Source of the DNA: Marinospirillum sp.
GTDB taxonomy: Bacteria; Pseudomonadota; Gammaproteobacteria; Pseudomonadales; Halomonadaceae
DNA: 35,106 nucleotides
Direction of reading: 5' to 3'
Assembly (NCBI GenBank): GCA_007116865.1
Contig: SKHR01000140.1
Location: 1 to 35,106 of the forward strand
Each line of letters starts with the position of its first letter. Within the stretch, counting starts at the first letter, position 1. Made by a program: the position numbers and the translations under genes. Under the pieces are notes generated by a model. The model was not told the origin of the DNA and searched no databases. It was given only the letters and a program-made list of their open reading frames with translations. This document shows, in pieces, positions 1 to 7,700 of the stretch.

Positions 1-39
1 CTAAATTCGGGTGAATTATCACTTAGGGTAAGTCCATGA
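1..39 (+). CDS. birA: BirA biotin ligase/repressor, C-terminal end only (partial)
   Basis: Only the last 12 codons are in the window. Frame 1 reads LNSGELSLRVSP and then TGA at 37-39. The GE(L/I)SLR ending resembles the C-terminus of the bifunctional biotin-protein ligase/biotin operon repressor BirA (E. coli ends in a GEISLR-type sequence). The stop overlaps the coaX start as ATGA, which implies translational coupling. birA immediately upstream of coaX is a common pseudomonad arrangement. The identification rests on a short tail plus gene context, so it is probable rather than certain. Confidence 0.7.
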   Translation, partial: LNSGELSLRVSP

Positions 40-821
40 TTCTGGATCTTGATGTGGGTAATACCCTGACGAAGTGGCGGATGAAACGCATCGACTCTGG
101 TCAGATAGTTGATCGTGGATCTGTCTGGACACGGGATCGCTGGGAGGACTCAGATGCTGTGCCTGACTTTCGCGATATCAAAGTGATGCGTGTTTCAAAC
201 GTGGCTGGAAAGGAAGTCGAGGCGGAAGTTGAACGCATCTCAAGGCGTTACCGTGTGCCCATGCATTTGGCGCGCTCCACTGAGCGTTTTGCAGGAGTCA
301 CCAATGGGTATAAAGTGCCGGGCCAGCTAGGGGTGGATCGCTGGCTTGGTGTGTTGGCGGGATACCATGTGTTTGGAGGCTGTTGTGTGGTTGATTGTGG
401 CAGTGCAATCACGATTGATTTTGTGCTTGAGCAGGGCGAGCACCTAGGTGGGTTCATTTCTCCTGGCATTCGCTTGATGAAGGAAAGCTTGAAGCTGGGC
501 ACCAGAAATGTCCCAGTAGATCCAGATGAGTCGCATGAATGGTTGAGTGCACCAGGGCGCTGTACTGCTGAAGCGGTCAGTCATGGAATTTATTTGGCGG
601 CCATCGGTCAGATCAAAACGGTTTATGAGCAGGTCAGTCAAAAAACAGCGACGCAGTTGCCAGTGATTCTGACGGGGGGGGATGCCGGTCTGATTGCTAG
701 TGGAATTGGAGTGTCACAGGTCTGGCCTGACATGGTTTATGCGGGATTGGAGCTGATGTTTCCAGTCAGTGCGTCGGAGCGCCAGGGGGTGCTGTCGGGT
801 GCCCCAAGTGCTTGTCCTTAA
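36..821 (+). CDS. coaX: Type III pantothenate kinase
   Basis: The 261-residue product phosphorylates pantothenate to 4'-phosphopantothenate, the first step of coenzyme A synthesis, in the cytoplasm. Family hallmarks are visible: the N-terminal phosphate-binding DVGNT (residues 6-10) with K13, GVDRW (99-103) carrying the expected catalytic Asp101, and DCGSAIT (120-126) followed by GGFISPG. This is the ASKHA-fold CoaX type, not the CoaA type. The ATG at 36 overlaps the upstream birA stop by ATGA, so translation is probably coupled. The next gene is a tRNA 111 bases downstream with its own promoter. The length is slightly above the usual ~250 residues, with a short extra C-terminal tail. Confidence 0.95.
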   Translation: MILDLDVGNTLTKWRMKRIDSGQIVDRGSVWTRDRWEDSDAVPDFRDIKVMRVSNVAGKEVEAEVERISRRYRVPMHLARSTERFAGVTNGYKVPGQLGVDRWLGVLAGYHVFGGCCVVDCGSAITIDFVLEQGEHLGGFISPGIRLMKESLKLGTRNVPVDPDESHEWLSAPGRCTAEAVSHGIYLAAIGQIKTVYEQVSQKTATQLPVILTGGDAGLIASGIGVSQVWPDMVYAGLELMFPVSASERQGVLSGAPSACP

Positions 822-843
822 AAAAGTTGTTGCACTGCCCGGG

Positions 844-865
844 GGTGGCTGTTAAAGTGGCCGCC
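844..865 (+). terminator. Weak hairpin after coaX, possible terminator
   Basis: GGTGGC (844-849) can pair with GCCGCC (860-865), including one G-U pair, around a 10-base loop. It is followed by GTTGT rather than a T run. It sits between coaX and the tRNA promoter, where a terminator would be expected, but the signal is weak. Nothing else is seen between 822 and 891. Confidence 0.25.
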
Positions 866-891
866 GTTGTCGGGAAGCGAGTAAAAATCGC

Positions 892-919
892 TTGACACGC
901 GGCCTCAAATATCTATAAT
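892..919 (+). promoter_or_regulatory. Sigma70-type promoter of the tRNA cluster
   Basis: A perfect -35 TTGACA (892-897) is followed after 16 bases by a perfect -10 TATAAT (914-919). Transcription should start near 926, just before tRNA-Tyr at 933. The bases after the -10 (TTGTCGCC) end GC-rich, as is typical of stable-RNA promoters under stringent control. Transcription may continue through the tRNAs into secE-nusG. Confidence 0.9.
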
Positions 920-932
920 TTGTCGCCACGCT

Positions 933-1016
<84 letters not shown>

Positions 1017-1029
1017 GTTTCAGCGGTTA

Positions 1030-1103
<74 letters not shown>

Positions 1104-1109
1104 GGATTG

Positions 1110-1184
1110 GCTCATGTAGCTCAGGGGTAGAGCACACCCTTGGTAAGGGTGAGGTCGACGGTTCAAATCCGTCCATGAGCTCCA
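1110..1184 (+). tRNA. thrT: tRNA-Thr (anticodon GGT)
   Basis: 75 nt with encoded CCA. The acceptor stem GCTCATG pairs with CATGAGC, with discriminator T. The anticodon stem CACCC/GGGTG encloses TTGGTAA with GGT at 1142-1144. In many gammaproteobacteria a tuf gene follows this tRNA; here only 69 bases separate it from tRNA-Trp. Confidence 0.97.
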
Positions 1185-1253
1185 CGAACAAGTTTGGATT
1201 GTCCAGCCTGTCGTGTTGCATGCCGATGCTTAAAAAGTAAATTTGCCAGATTT

Positions 1254-1326
<73 letters not shown>

Positions 1327-1329
<3 letters not shown>

Positions 1330-1345
1330 ATCTTCCCCAGATTGG
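1327..1345 (+). other. Hairpin formed by the tRNA-Trp CCA end and the secE leader
   Basis: CCAATCT (1327-1333) pairs perfectly with AGATTGG (1339-1345) around a TCCCC loop, followed by TTTGAG. The 5' arm begins with the encoded CCA of tRNA-Trp. The same ATTGG (1341-1345) could instead pair with CCAAT at 1359-1363. It may act in 3' processing or as a weak attenuator before secE; the function is inferred only. Confidence 0.45.
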
Positions 1346-1393
1346 TTTGAGTCATATTCCAATATTTAGCTGCAGCGAGGAGAATTTTCTCTG

Positions 1394-1762
1394 ATGAAAG
1401 CAAAAGCCGAAGCTCAGCCAGCTAGACTGGACGGTATGAAGTGGGCCGTCGTTGTACTGTTAATTGCAGTTGCGGTCTTGGGTAATGGGTACTTCTCCGA
1501 TGAAGCTTTGCTTTATCGGGTGATTGGCGTTGTCGTTTTGGCTGCGGGGGCGGGTTTTGTGGCGTTGCAAACCATCAAGGGGCAGCGCTTTTTGGTCATG
1601 GCTAAAGAGGCGCGTACTGAGCTACGTAAGGTGATCTGGCCGACTCGCCCTGAAACCACGCAGACGACTCTGATTGTTCTTGCTGCAGTGGCGATTGTGG
1701 CCTTCCTGCTATGGCTGATTGATTCATTCCTCAGCTGGATCATTCAAAGCCTGATTTACTAG
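1394..1762 (+). CDS. secE: Protein translocase subunit SecE
   Basis: The 122-residue product is the small essential subunit of the SecYEG channel in the inner membrane. Two N-terminal hydrophobic segments (about 15-31 and 38-58) precede the conserved amphipathic helix EARTELRKVIWPTRPET (about 76-92) and the essential C-terminal membrane helix (about 94-118). This is the three-helix form found in E. coli; many bacteria have only the last helix. AGGAGA at 1378-1383 precedes the ATG by 10 bases. The gene is 64 bases after tRNA-Trp and 10 bases before nusG, the classical secE-nusG pair; its partner secY lies at 26927. Confidence 0.97.
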   Translation: MKAKAEAQPARLDGMKWAVVVLLIAVAVLGNGYFSDEALLYRVIGVVVLAAGAGFVALQTIKGQRFLVMAKEARTELRKVIWPTRPETTQTTLIVLAAVAIVAFLLWLIDSFLSWIIQSLIY

Positions 1763-1772
1763 GAGAACTCTG

Positions 1773-2306
1773 ATGGCCAAGCGCTGGTACGTGGTACATG
1801 CCTACTCGGGCTTTGAAAAGCAGGTCATGCGCTCTTTGCAAGAGCGAGTAAAGCTCAAGGAGATGGAGTCTGATTTCGGCCAGATTCTTGTGCCCACCGA
1901 GGAAGTGGTTGAAATGCGCGACGGTAAAAAGCGTCGTAGTGAGCGCAAGTTCTACCCAGGTTATGTGTTGGTCGAAATGGAAATGAATGACGCGACCTGG
2001 CACCTGGTTAAAGAAACGCCCAAAGTCCTTGGTTTTATTGGTGGTACGCCAGAAAAGCCCGCGCCGATCACGAGCAAAGAAGCCGATCAGATCCTGCGTC
2101 GTGTTCAGGATGGGACTGATAAGCCGCGGCCCAGAACGATGTTTGAACCGGGTGAGGTGGTGCGAGTACTTGACGGTCCCTTTGCCGACTTTAATGGGGT
2201 GGTCGAGGAAGTGAATTATGAGAAGAGCCGTCTGCATGTTTCGGTTCTGATTTTTGGACGTGCCACTCCCGTCGAGCTGGAGTTTGGTCAGGTCGAAAAA
2301 GACTAA
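1773..2306 (+). CDS. nusG: Transcription termination/antitermination factor NusG
   Basis: The 177-residue product binds RNA polymerase, speeds elongation, and links it to Rho or, through S10, to the ribosome. The NGN domain starts at WYVVHAYSGFEKQV (about 5-18) and contains FYPGYVLVEM (about 62-71). The C-terminal KOW domain holds FNGVVEEVN (about 140-148) and ends LEFGQVEKD. The length is close to the 181 residues of E. coli NusG, and nothing suggests a specialised RfaH paralogue. AGGAGAA lies at 1761-1767, overlapping the secE stop. Confidence 0.98.
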   Translation: MAKRWYVVHAYSGFEKQVMRSLQERVKLKEMESDFGQILVPTEEVVEMRDGKKRRSERKFYPGYVLVEMEMNDATWHLVKETPKVLGFIGGTPEKPAPITSKEADQILRRVQDGTDKPRPRTMFEPGEVVRVLDGPFADFNGVVEEVNYEKSRLHVSVLIFGRATPVELEFGQVEKD

Positions 2307-2314
2307 GCAGTTTC

Positions 2315-2329
2315 GTCGCTTGTTGCGAC
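2315..2329 (+). other. Small hairpin in the nusG-rplK gap
   Basis: GTCGC (2315-2319) pairs with GCGAC (2325-2329) around a TTGTT loop. There is no T run after it, so it is not a standard terminator. It could stabilise the rplK leader or be part of its 5' structure. Confidence 0.3.
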
Positions 2330-2337
2330 AATTAACC

Positions 2338-2362
2338 GGGGAGCCTTTTGGCGCTACTACCC
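2338..2362 (+). promoter_or_regulatory. Putative L1-binding leader site of the L11 operon
   Basis: GGG (2338-2340) pairs with CCC (2360-2362), and GCC (2343-2345) with GGC (2350-2352) around TTTT. The asymmetric internal loop contains GA on one side and GCTACTA on the other. Ribosomal protein L1 is known to repress rplK-rplA by binding an mRNA mimic of its 23S rRNA site just upstream of rplK. The position, about 15 bases before the ATG and next to TAGGAG, fits. The call is by resemblance; no covariance model was run. Confidence 0.5.
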
Positions 2363-2376
2363 ATTAGGAGTAAAGC

Positions 2377-2808
2377 ATGGCTAAGAAAGTACAAGCCTAT
2401 ATCAAGCTGCAGGTTGCAGCTGGTAAGGCAAACCCAAGTCCACCCGTTGGTCCTGCGCTGGGTCAGCATGGCGTAAATATCATGGAGTTCTGTAAAGCGT
2501 TTAACGCCCAGACTCAAGAGCTGGAAGCTGGCCTGCCAATTCCAGTTGTGATCACAGTTTACAGTGACCGCAGCTTTACCTTCATCACTAAGACGCCGCC
2601 CGCCGCTGTATTGCTGAAAAAAGCCCTGGGCCTCAAGTCTGGATCTGCTGAGCCTAACAAGAAAAAGGTTGGCAAGATCACTCGTGCGCAGCTGGAAGAA
2701 ATTGCCAAGACCAAAGAGCCCGACCTAACAGCGGCCGATTTGGATGCTGCGGTTCGTACGATTGCGGGCACTGCGCGCAGTATGGGTATTGATTCGGAGG
2801 GCGTGTAA
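2377..2808 (+). CDS. rplK: 50S ribosomal protein L11
   Basis: The 143-residue product forms the base of the L7/L12 stalk with L10 and binds 23S rRNA at the GTPase-associated centre. It is also needed for RelA activation. The N-terminal domain KVQAYIKLQVAAGKANPSPP (4-23) has the proline-rich PSPPVGPALGQHGVN loop targeted by thiostrepton-type drugs. The C-terminal RNA-binding domain starts near residue 75 and ends in GTARSMGIDSEGV. TAGGAG sits 9 bases before the ATG. The stop abuts the rplA start with no spacer. Confidence 0.98.
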   Translation: MAKKVQAYIKLQVAAGKANPSPPVGPALGQHGVNIMEFCKAFNAQTQELEAGLPIPVVITVYSDRSFTFITKTPPAAVLLKKALGLKSGSAEPNKKKVGKITRAQLEEIAKTKEPDLTAADLDAAVRTIAGTARSMGIDSEGV

Positions 2809-3504
2809 ATGGCTAAGCTCACTAAGCGTCAGAAGCTGATTGCAGAAAAAGTCGATCCGAACAAGGCATACAGCATTGAAGAAGCTGTGGCTCTGCTGGC
2901 CTCTCTGCCTGCCGTTAAGTTTAAAGAAACCATCGAAGTGGCAGTCAATCTGGGTGTTGATCCCAGAAAGTCTGACCAGGTCGTTCGTGGTGCCACGGTT
3001 CTGCCTAATGGAACCGGTAAATCTGTCCGTGTGGCGGTTTTTGCCCAGGGCGCTGCTGCTGATGCGGCTAAAGAAGCCGGTGCAGACTTGGTCGGCATGG
3101 ATGAACTGGCTGAACAGGTCAAGAAAGGCGAGATGAACTTTGATGTGGTCATCGCTGCGCCTGATGCCATGCGCGTCGTTGGTCAGCTGGGCCAGATTCT
3201 CGGCCCTCGTGGTCTGATGCCTAACCCCAAGGTTGGCACGGTCACTCCCGATGTGGCGACTGCGGTTAAAAATGCCAAGGCGGGTCAGGTGCGTTTCCGT
3301 ACCGACAAGAATGGCATCATTCACGCTGGCGTTGGCAAAATCGATTTCAGCGCGGATGCGATCAAAGGCAACATTGAAGCACTGTTGGCCGATTTGAAAA
3401 AGCTGAAGCCCTCTTCATCCAAGGGTATTTACATGAAGAAGGTTTCACTGTCGACTACCATGGGTCCAGGCCTGACGATTGATCAGTCAAGCTTGACTCT
3501 GTAA
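2809..3504 (+). CDS. rplA: 50S ribosomal protein L1
   Basis: The 231-residue product builds the mobile L1 stalk near the E site and is the autogenous repressor of the L11 operon in E. coli. MAKLTKRQK at the start, the central GQILGPRGLMPNPKVGTV segment (about 127-144) and the C-terminal GPGLTID are typical of bacterial L1. The ATG directly follows the rplK stop, so translation is coupled and a single L1 site before rplK could control both genes. Confidence 0.98.
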   Translation: MAKLTKRQKLIAEKVDPNKAYSIEEAVALLASLPAVKFKETIEVAVNLGVDPRKSDQVVRGATVLPNGTGKSVRVAVFAQGAAADAAKEAGADLVGMDELAEQVKKGEMNFDVVIAAPDAMRVVGQLGQILGPRGLMPNPKVGTVTPDVATAVKNAKAGQVRFRTDKNGIIHAGVGKIDFSADAIKGNIEALLADLKKLKPSSSKGIYMKKVSLSTTMGPGLTIDQSSLTL

Positions 3505-3514
3505 ACCTCTTTGC

Positions 3515-3537
3515 GGATCCGGCCTTTGGCCGGATTC
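3515..3537 (+). other. Strong hairpin after rplA (transcript boundary or processing)
   Basis: GGATCCGGCC (3515-3524) and GGCCGGATTC (3528-3537) form a 10-bp stem with one G-U pair around a TTT loop, 11 bases after the rplA stop. No T run follows, so complete rho-independent termination is unlikely. It may separate the L11 and L10 units by partial termination or RNase processing; no good promoter was seen after it. Confidence 0.55.
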
Positions 3538-3544
3538 CCGTCAA

Positions 3545-3667
3545 AGACCGCAGGTGCCCTAGGCTTAATTTCCTGCGCAGATGGATGACCGCCTCTCTGA
3601 TGTCGGTCCAACCATCAAAAGACTCCGGAGACGGAGGGTTGGAAACCGGGAAAGCCATCGCTTTCCA
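3545..3667 (+). promoter_or_regulatory. L10(L12)4-responsive leader of the rplJL operon (L10 leader)
   Basis: Several stems are visible. CGCAGG (3549-3554) pairs with CCTGCG (3572-3577). CGGTCCAACC (3604-3613) pairs with GGTTGG-AA-ACCG (3637-3648), with an AA bulge resembling a kink-turn. Inside that, CTCCG (3623-3627) pairs with CGGAG (3632-3636) around GAGA. Last, GGAAAGC (3649-3655) pairs with GCTTTCC (3660-3666) just before the rplJ ribosome binding site TAGGAG. In E. coli, L10 complexed with L7/L12 binds such a leader and represses rplJ-rplL. Position and structure support the call, but it was not scored against an RNA family model. Confidence 0.7.
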
Positions 3668-3685
3668 TAATAGGAGCAAGTTAAC

Positions 3686-4189
3686 GTGGCAATTGGTCTG
3701 AAAGACAAAAAAGCAATCGTCGCTGAAGTGAACGAAGCTGCCAAAGTTGCTCAATCTGTGGTCGTTGCAGACTCACGTGGTGTCACTGTTGCGGCAATGA
3801 CGGAATTGCGTAAGCAAGCCCGCGCCGAACAGGTTCAGCTGCGTGTTGTTCGCAACACCCTTGCTAAGCGTGCATTTGAAGGCACGACTTACGAGTGCTT
3901 GAGCAATGAGTTTGTCGGTCCTACATTGATCGCTTTTTCGATGGAGCACCCTGGGGCAGCAGCGCGTCTGTTCAAAGAGTTTGCGAAAAATCAAAAAGCG
4001 TTTGAAGTAAAAGCACTGGCCTATGAAGGCGAGTTGATTCCTGCCAAGGATATCGACCGTCTTGCCAGTCTGCCGACTTACGAAGAAGCCCTGGCCAAGC
4101 TGATGGCAACAATGAAAGAAGCCTCTGCTGGCAAGCTGGTTCGTACTCTGGCTGCTTTGCGCGACAAGAAACAGGAAGAAGCCGCCTGA
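3686..4189 (+). CDS. rplJ: 50S ribosomal protein L10
   Basis: The 167-residue product anchors L7/L12 dimers on the ribosome stalk. The N-terminal globular domain starts AIGLKDKKAIVAEVNEAA and includes SRGVTVAAMTELRKQAR (30-46). The C-terminal helix that binds L7/L12 dimers lies at about 135-167. It starts with GTG, preceded by TAGGAG at 3671-3676; the start is fixed by the conserved MAIGLKDK. It follows a 181-base structured leader and precedes rplL by 57 bases, so both should share L10-mediated control. Confidence 0.97.
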   Translation: MAIGLKDKKAIVAEVNEAAKVAQSVVVADSRGVTVAAMTELRKQARAEQVQLRVVRNTLAKRAFEGTTYECLSNEFVGPTLIAFSMEHPGAAARLFKEFAKNQKAFEVKALAYEGELIPAKDIDRLASLPTYEEALAKLMATMKEASAGKLVRTLAALRDKKQEEAA

Positions 4190-4246
4190 TCAGGCTGGCT
4201 TTGTTTATCGGTAACGAACGAATTATTCAATTTTAGGTAAAAGATC

Positions 4247-4615
4247 ATGGCACTTACGAAAGACGATATCATCAATGCAGTTGCTGAAATGTCAGTCATG
4301 GAAGTTGCAGAGCTGGTTTCTGCAATGGAAGAAAAATTTGGCGTTTCTGCGGCAGCAGCCGTTGTTGCTGGCCCTGCAGCTGGCGGCGAAGCCGCTGAAG
4401 AACAAACCGAGTTTGACATTGTTCTGACTTCTGCTGGCGACAAAAAAGTTAACGTTATCAAGGCGGTTCGTGAAATCACTGGTTTGGGCCTGAAAGAAGC
4501 CAAAGCGATGGTTGATGGTGCGCCTGCAACCGTTAAAGAAGCAGCTTCTAAGGATGAAGCAGAAGCGGCTAAAGCGAAGCTTGAAGAAGCTGGCGCTACG
4601 GTGGAACTGAAGTAA
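4247..4615 (+). CDS. rplL: 50S ribosomal protein L7/L12
   Basis: The 122-residue acidic stalk protein is present as several dimers per ribosome and recruits EF-Tu and EF-G. It shows the N-terminal dimerisation helices (about 1-33), an Ala/Gly-rich flexible hinge (AAAAVVAGPAAGGEAAE, about 36-52), and the C-terminal factor-binding domain with KVNVIKAVREITGLGLKEAK (about 67-86). AGGTAAAAG upstream is a modest ribosome binding site. The gene is followed by an attenuator before rpoB, allowing more L7/L12 than RNA polymerase to be made. Confidence 0.98.
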   Translation: MALTKDDIINAVAEMSVMEVAELVSAMEEKFGVSAAAAVVAGPAAGGEAAEEQTEFDIVLTSAGDKKVNVIKAVREITGLGLKEAKAMVDGAPATVKEAASKDEAEAAKAKLEEAGATVELK

Positions 4616-4622
4616 TTCTTCT

Positions 4623-4636
4623 GCAGCGCAAGCTGC
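4623..4636 (+). other. Small GNRA-loop hairpin after rplL
   Basis: GCAGC (4623-4627) pairs with GCTGC (4632-4636) around GCAA, extendable by T-A. It is followed by seven A bases and then the main attenuator hairpin. It may protect the rplL mRNA 3' end. Confidence 0.45.
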
Positions 4637-4645
4637 AAAAAAAGT

Positions 4646-4676
4646 GGCTGGTGGCGTTCGCGCCGCCGGCCTTTTT
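4646..4676 (+). terminator. Rho-independent attenuator between rplL and rpoB
   Basis: GGCTGGTGGCG (4646-4656) and CGCCGCCGGCC (4661-4671) form an 11-bp stem with two G-U pairs and a stable TTCG tetraloop, followed by TTTTT. A partial terminator at this point is well known in E. coli and lowers rpoBC expression relative to the ribosomal proteins. No new promoter is evident before rpoB, so readthrough must be substantial. Confidence 0.85.
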
Positions 4677-4712
4677 CTGTCTCAGGCGGGTGTTGAGGCA
4701 GAACCAGGATCA

Positions 4713-4735
4713 AGGTGACACCTGCCGTACAGGTG
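4713..4735 (+). other. Competing AGGTG/CACCT hairpins in the rpoB leader
   Basis: CACCT (4719-4723) can pair with AGGTG upstream (4713-4717), in an 11-base palindrome too tight to fold locally, or as CACCTG with CAGGTG downstream (4730-4735) around CCGTA. The second fold is the likely hairpin. In E. coli this interval holds an RNase III processing site. Confidence 0.35.
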
Positions 4736-4784
4736 AAGCGACCCTCGTGGTCTGACTTTCTGGTGAACAAACCGGGGAAAACTG

Positions 4785-7700
4785 ATGGCTTACTCCTATA
4801 CAGAGAAAAAACGCATCCGTAAGGACTTCAGCAAACTTCCACAGGTCATGGATGTGCCCTATTTGCTGGCGATCCAGCTGGATTCTTACCGCCAGTTCTT
4901 GCAAGAGGACACTAACGACGAAGCGCGCGCTGAAACTGGGCTGCATGCGGCCTTTCAGTCCGTATTCCCGATTGAGAGTTACTCTGGTAATGCCGCATTA
5001 GAGTATGTGAGCTATCGCCTGGGTACCCCCGGTTTTGATGTTAAAGAATGTATTTTGCGTGGGGTGACCTATGCTGCGCCTTTGCGTGTCAAAGTGCGCT
5101 TGGTCATCTACGATAAAGATTCGCCTAACAAGGCGATCAAAGATATCAAAGAGCAAGAAGTTTATATGGGTGAAATCCCCTTGATGACTGAGAACGGGAC
5201 TTTTGTCATCAATGGGACTGAGCGAGTGATCGTGTCACAGCTACATCGCTCGCCCGGTGTTTTCTTTGATCATGACCGCGGTAAAACTCACTCTTCTGGC
5301 AAGCTGCTTTATTCTGCTCGGATCATACCTTACCGTGGCTCCTGGCTGGATTTTGAATTTGATCCTAAAGACATGCTGTTTGTGCGGATTGACCGTCGCC
5401 GCAAACTCCCAGCGTCAATTTTGTTACGTGCGCTGGGTTACAGTGCAGAACAGATTCTGGAAATGTTCTTTGAAACCAGTTGCTTCCATGTTGAGAAGTC
5501 AGGTTTCACTGTGGATCTGGTGCCATCGCGCCTACGTGGCGAGACCTCTTCTTTCGAGATTCTCGATAAAAAAGGCGAAGTGCTGGTCGAAAAAGATCGT
5601 CGCATCACCCAGAAACATATTCGCCTGATGGAAAAAGCGGGTATCAAGCGCTTGTCCGTCCCGGCTGAATATATCTATGGCAAGGTGTTGGCGCGTGACA
5701 TGATCGACCCTGCTTCAGGTGAACTGATTGCCGAGTGCAATACCGAAGTCACTGAAGACCTGCTCAATAAGTTGGTCGAAGCCAAGATCAAGTCTTTTGA
5801 AACCCTGTATACCAACGAACTGGATTGTGGTCCTTTTGTTTCGGACACCCTGAAAATCGACCCCACCCGTTCACAACTAGAATCCCTGGTCGAAATTTAT
5901 CGCATGATGCGCCCAGGTGAGCCACCCACCAAGGAAGCAGCGGAAAGCCTGTTTGGTAACCTGTTCTTCTCCGAAGAGCGTTACGACCTGTCTGTTGTCG
6001 GGCGGATGAAATTCAATCGCCGTCTGCGCAAAGAAGAAGACACTGGCTCCAGCATACTGACACATGAAGACATCATTGATGTCATGCGTGAACTGATCAG
6101 TATTCGTAACGGTAAAGGTGAAGTGGATGATATTGATCACCTGGGCAACCGTCGTATCCGCTCAGTGGGTGAAATGGCAGAAAACCAGTTCCGCGTTGGC
6201 TTGGTTCGAGTTGAGCGTGCAGTGAAAGAACGCTTGTCACTGGCTGAAAGTGAAGGCCTGATGCCCCAGGACTTGATCAATGCCAAGCCCGTTGCCGCTG
6301 CCGTGAAAGAGTTTTTTGGCTCTAGTCAGCTGTCTCAGTTCATGGATCAGAACAACCCCTTGTCTGAGGTCACACACAAGCGCCGAGTTTCGGCTTTGGG
6401 CCCAGGCGGTTTGACGCGTGAGCGGGCTGGTTTTGAAGTTCGTGACGTACACCCAACCCACTATGGCCGTGTCTGTCCGATTGAAACACCTGAAGGTCCA
6501 AACATTGGTTTGATCAACTCTTTGGCAACCTATGCGCGGACTAACTCTTATGGCTTTCTGGAAACGCCTTACCGTAAGGTCATTAATAGCAAGGTGACCG
6601 ATGAGATGGTGTACCTCTCCGCCATCGAAGAAGGTCAGTACGTCATTGCCCAGGCTTCTGCCGGTGTCAATGCGAAAAATGAGTTGATCGATGACTTGGT
6701 TCAGGTGCGTCATAAGGGTGACACCACTTTTGTGACCCCGGATCAGGTGACTCTGATGGATGTTTCACCGCGCCAGGTGGTTTCAGTCGCGGCCTCGTTG
6801 ATTCCCTTCCTGGAGCACGATGATGCTAACCGTGCCTTGATGGGATCGAACATGCAGCGCCAGGCCGTACCGACCTTGAAGGCTGATAAGCCGTTGGTTG
6901 GTACTGGTATGGAGCGTTTTGTTGCGCGTGACTCCGGTGTGTGTGCGGTTGCTCAGCGGGGCGGGGTGGTGGATTCGGTTGATGCTTCTCGTATTGTGGT
7001 GCGCATCAATGAGGATGAAGTCATAGGTGGCGAGGCAGGGATCGATATCTACAACCTGACTAAGTACACCCGGTCTAACCAGAACACCTGTATCAATCAA
7101 CGCCCGATTGTCAAACCGGGTGATGTGATTCAGCGTGGAGATATTTTAGCGGATGGCCCTTCTGTTGACATGGGTGAGCTGGCGCTGGGTCAGAACATGC
7201 GCATTGCCTTCATGCCCTGGAACGGCTTTAACTTTGAGGATTCGATCCTGGTTTCTGAGCGGGTGGTGCAGGAAGACCGCTTCACCACGATCCATATCCA
7301 GGAGTTGACCTGCGTCTCGCGTGATACCAAGCTGGGCTCAGAAGAAATCACTGCGGATATCCCCAATGTGGGTGAGTCTGCACTGAGCAAGCTGGATGAG
7401 GCGGGTATCGTTTACATCGGTGCTGAGGTAGGCCCGGGTGATATCCTCGTTGGCAAGGTAACGCCAAAAGGTGAAACCCAACTGACACCAGAAGAAAAAC
7501 TGCTGCGTGCGATCTTTGGTGAAAAAGCATCGGATGTGAAAGACACCTCTTTGCGCCTGTCTTCAGGCATGAAGGGCACGGTCATCGACGTTCAGGTGTT
7601 CACCCGTGATGGTGTTGAGAAAGACAGTCGCGCCATCGCCGTTGAGCAGATGCAGCTGGACAAGGTTCGCAAGGACCTGAAAGAAGAGTTTCGTATTGCT

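Noticed and set aside
1740..2237. Long minus-strand open frame opposite nusG (165 codons)
   Set aside because: It lies opposite a strongly conserved gene, has no recognisable protein features and no ribosome binding site; it reflects codon bias of nusG.
3493..3521. TTGACT near the rplA end as an rplJ promoter
   Set aside because: At the right spacing the -10 would be GATCCG, which has almost no match to TATAAT.
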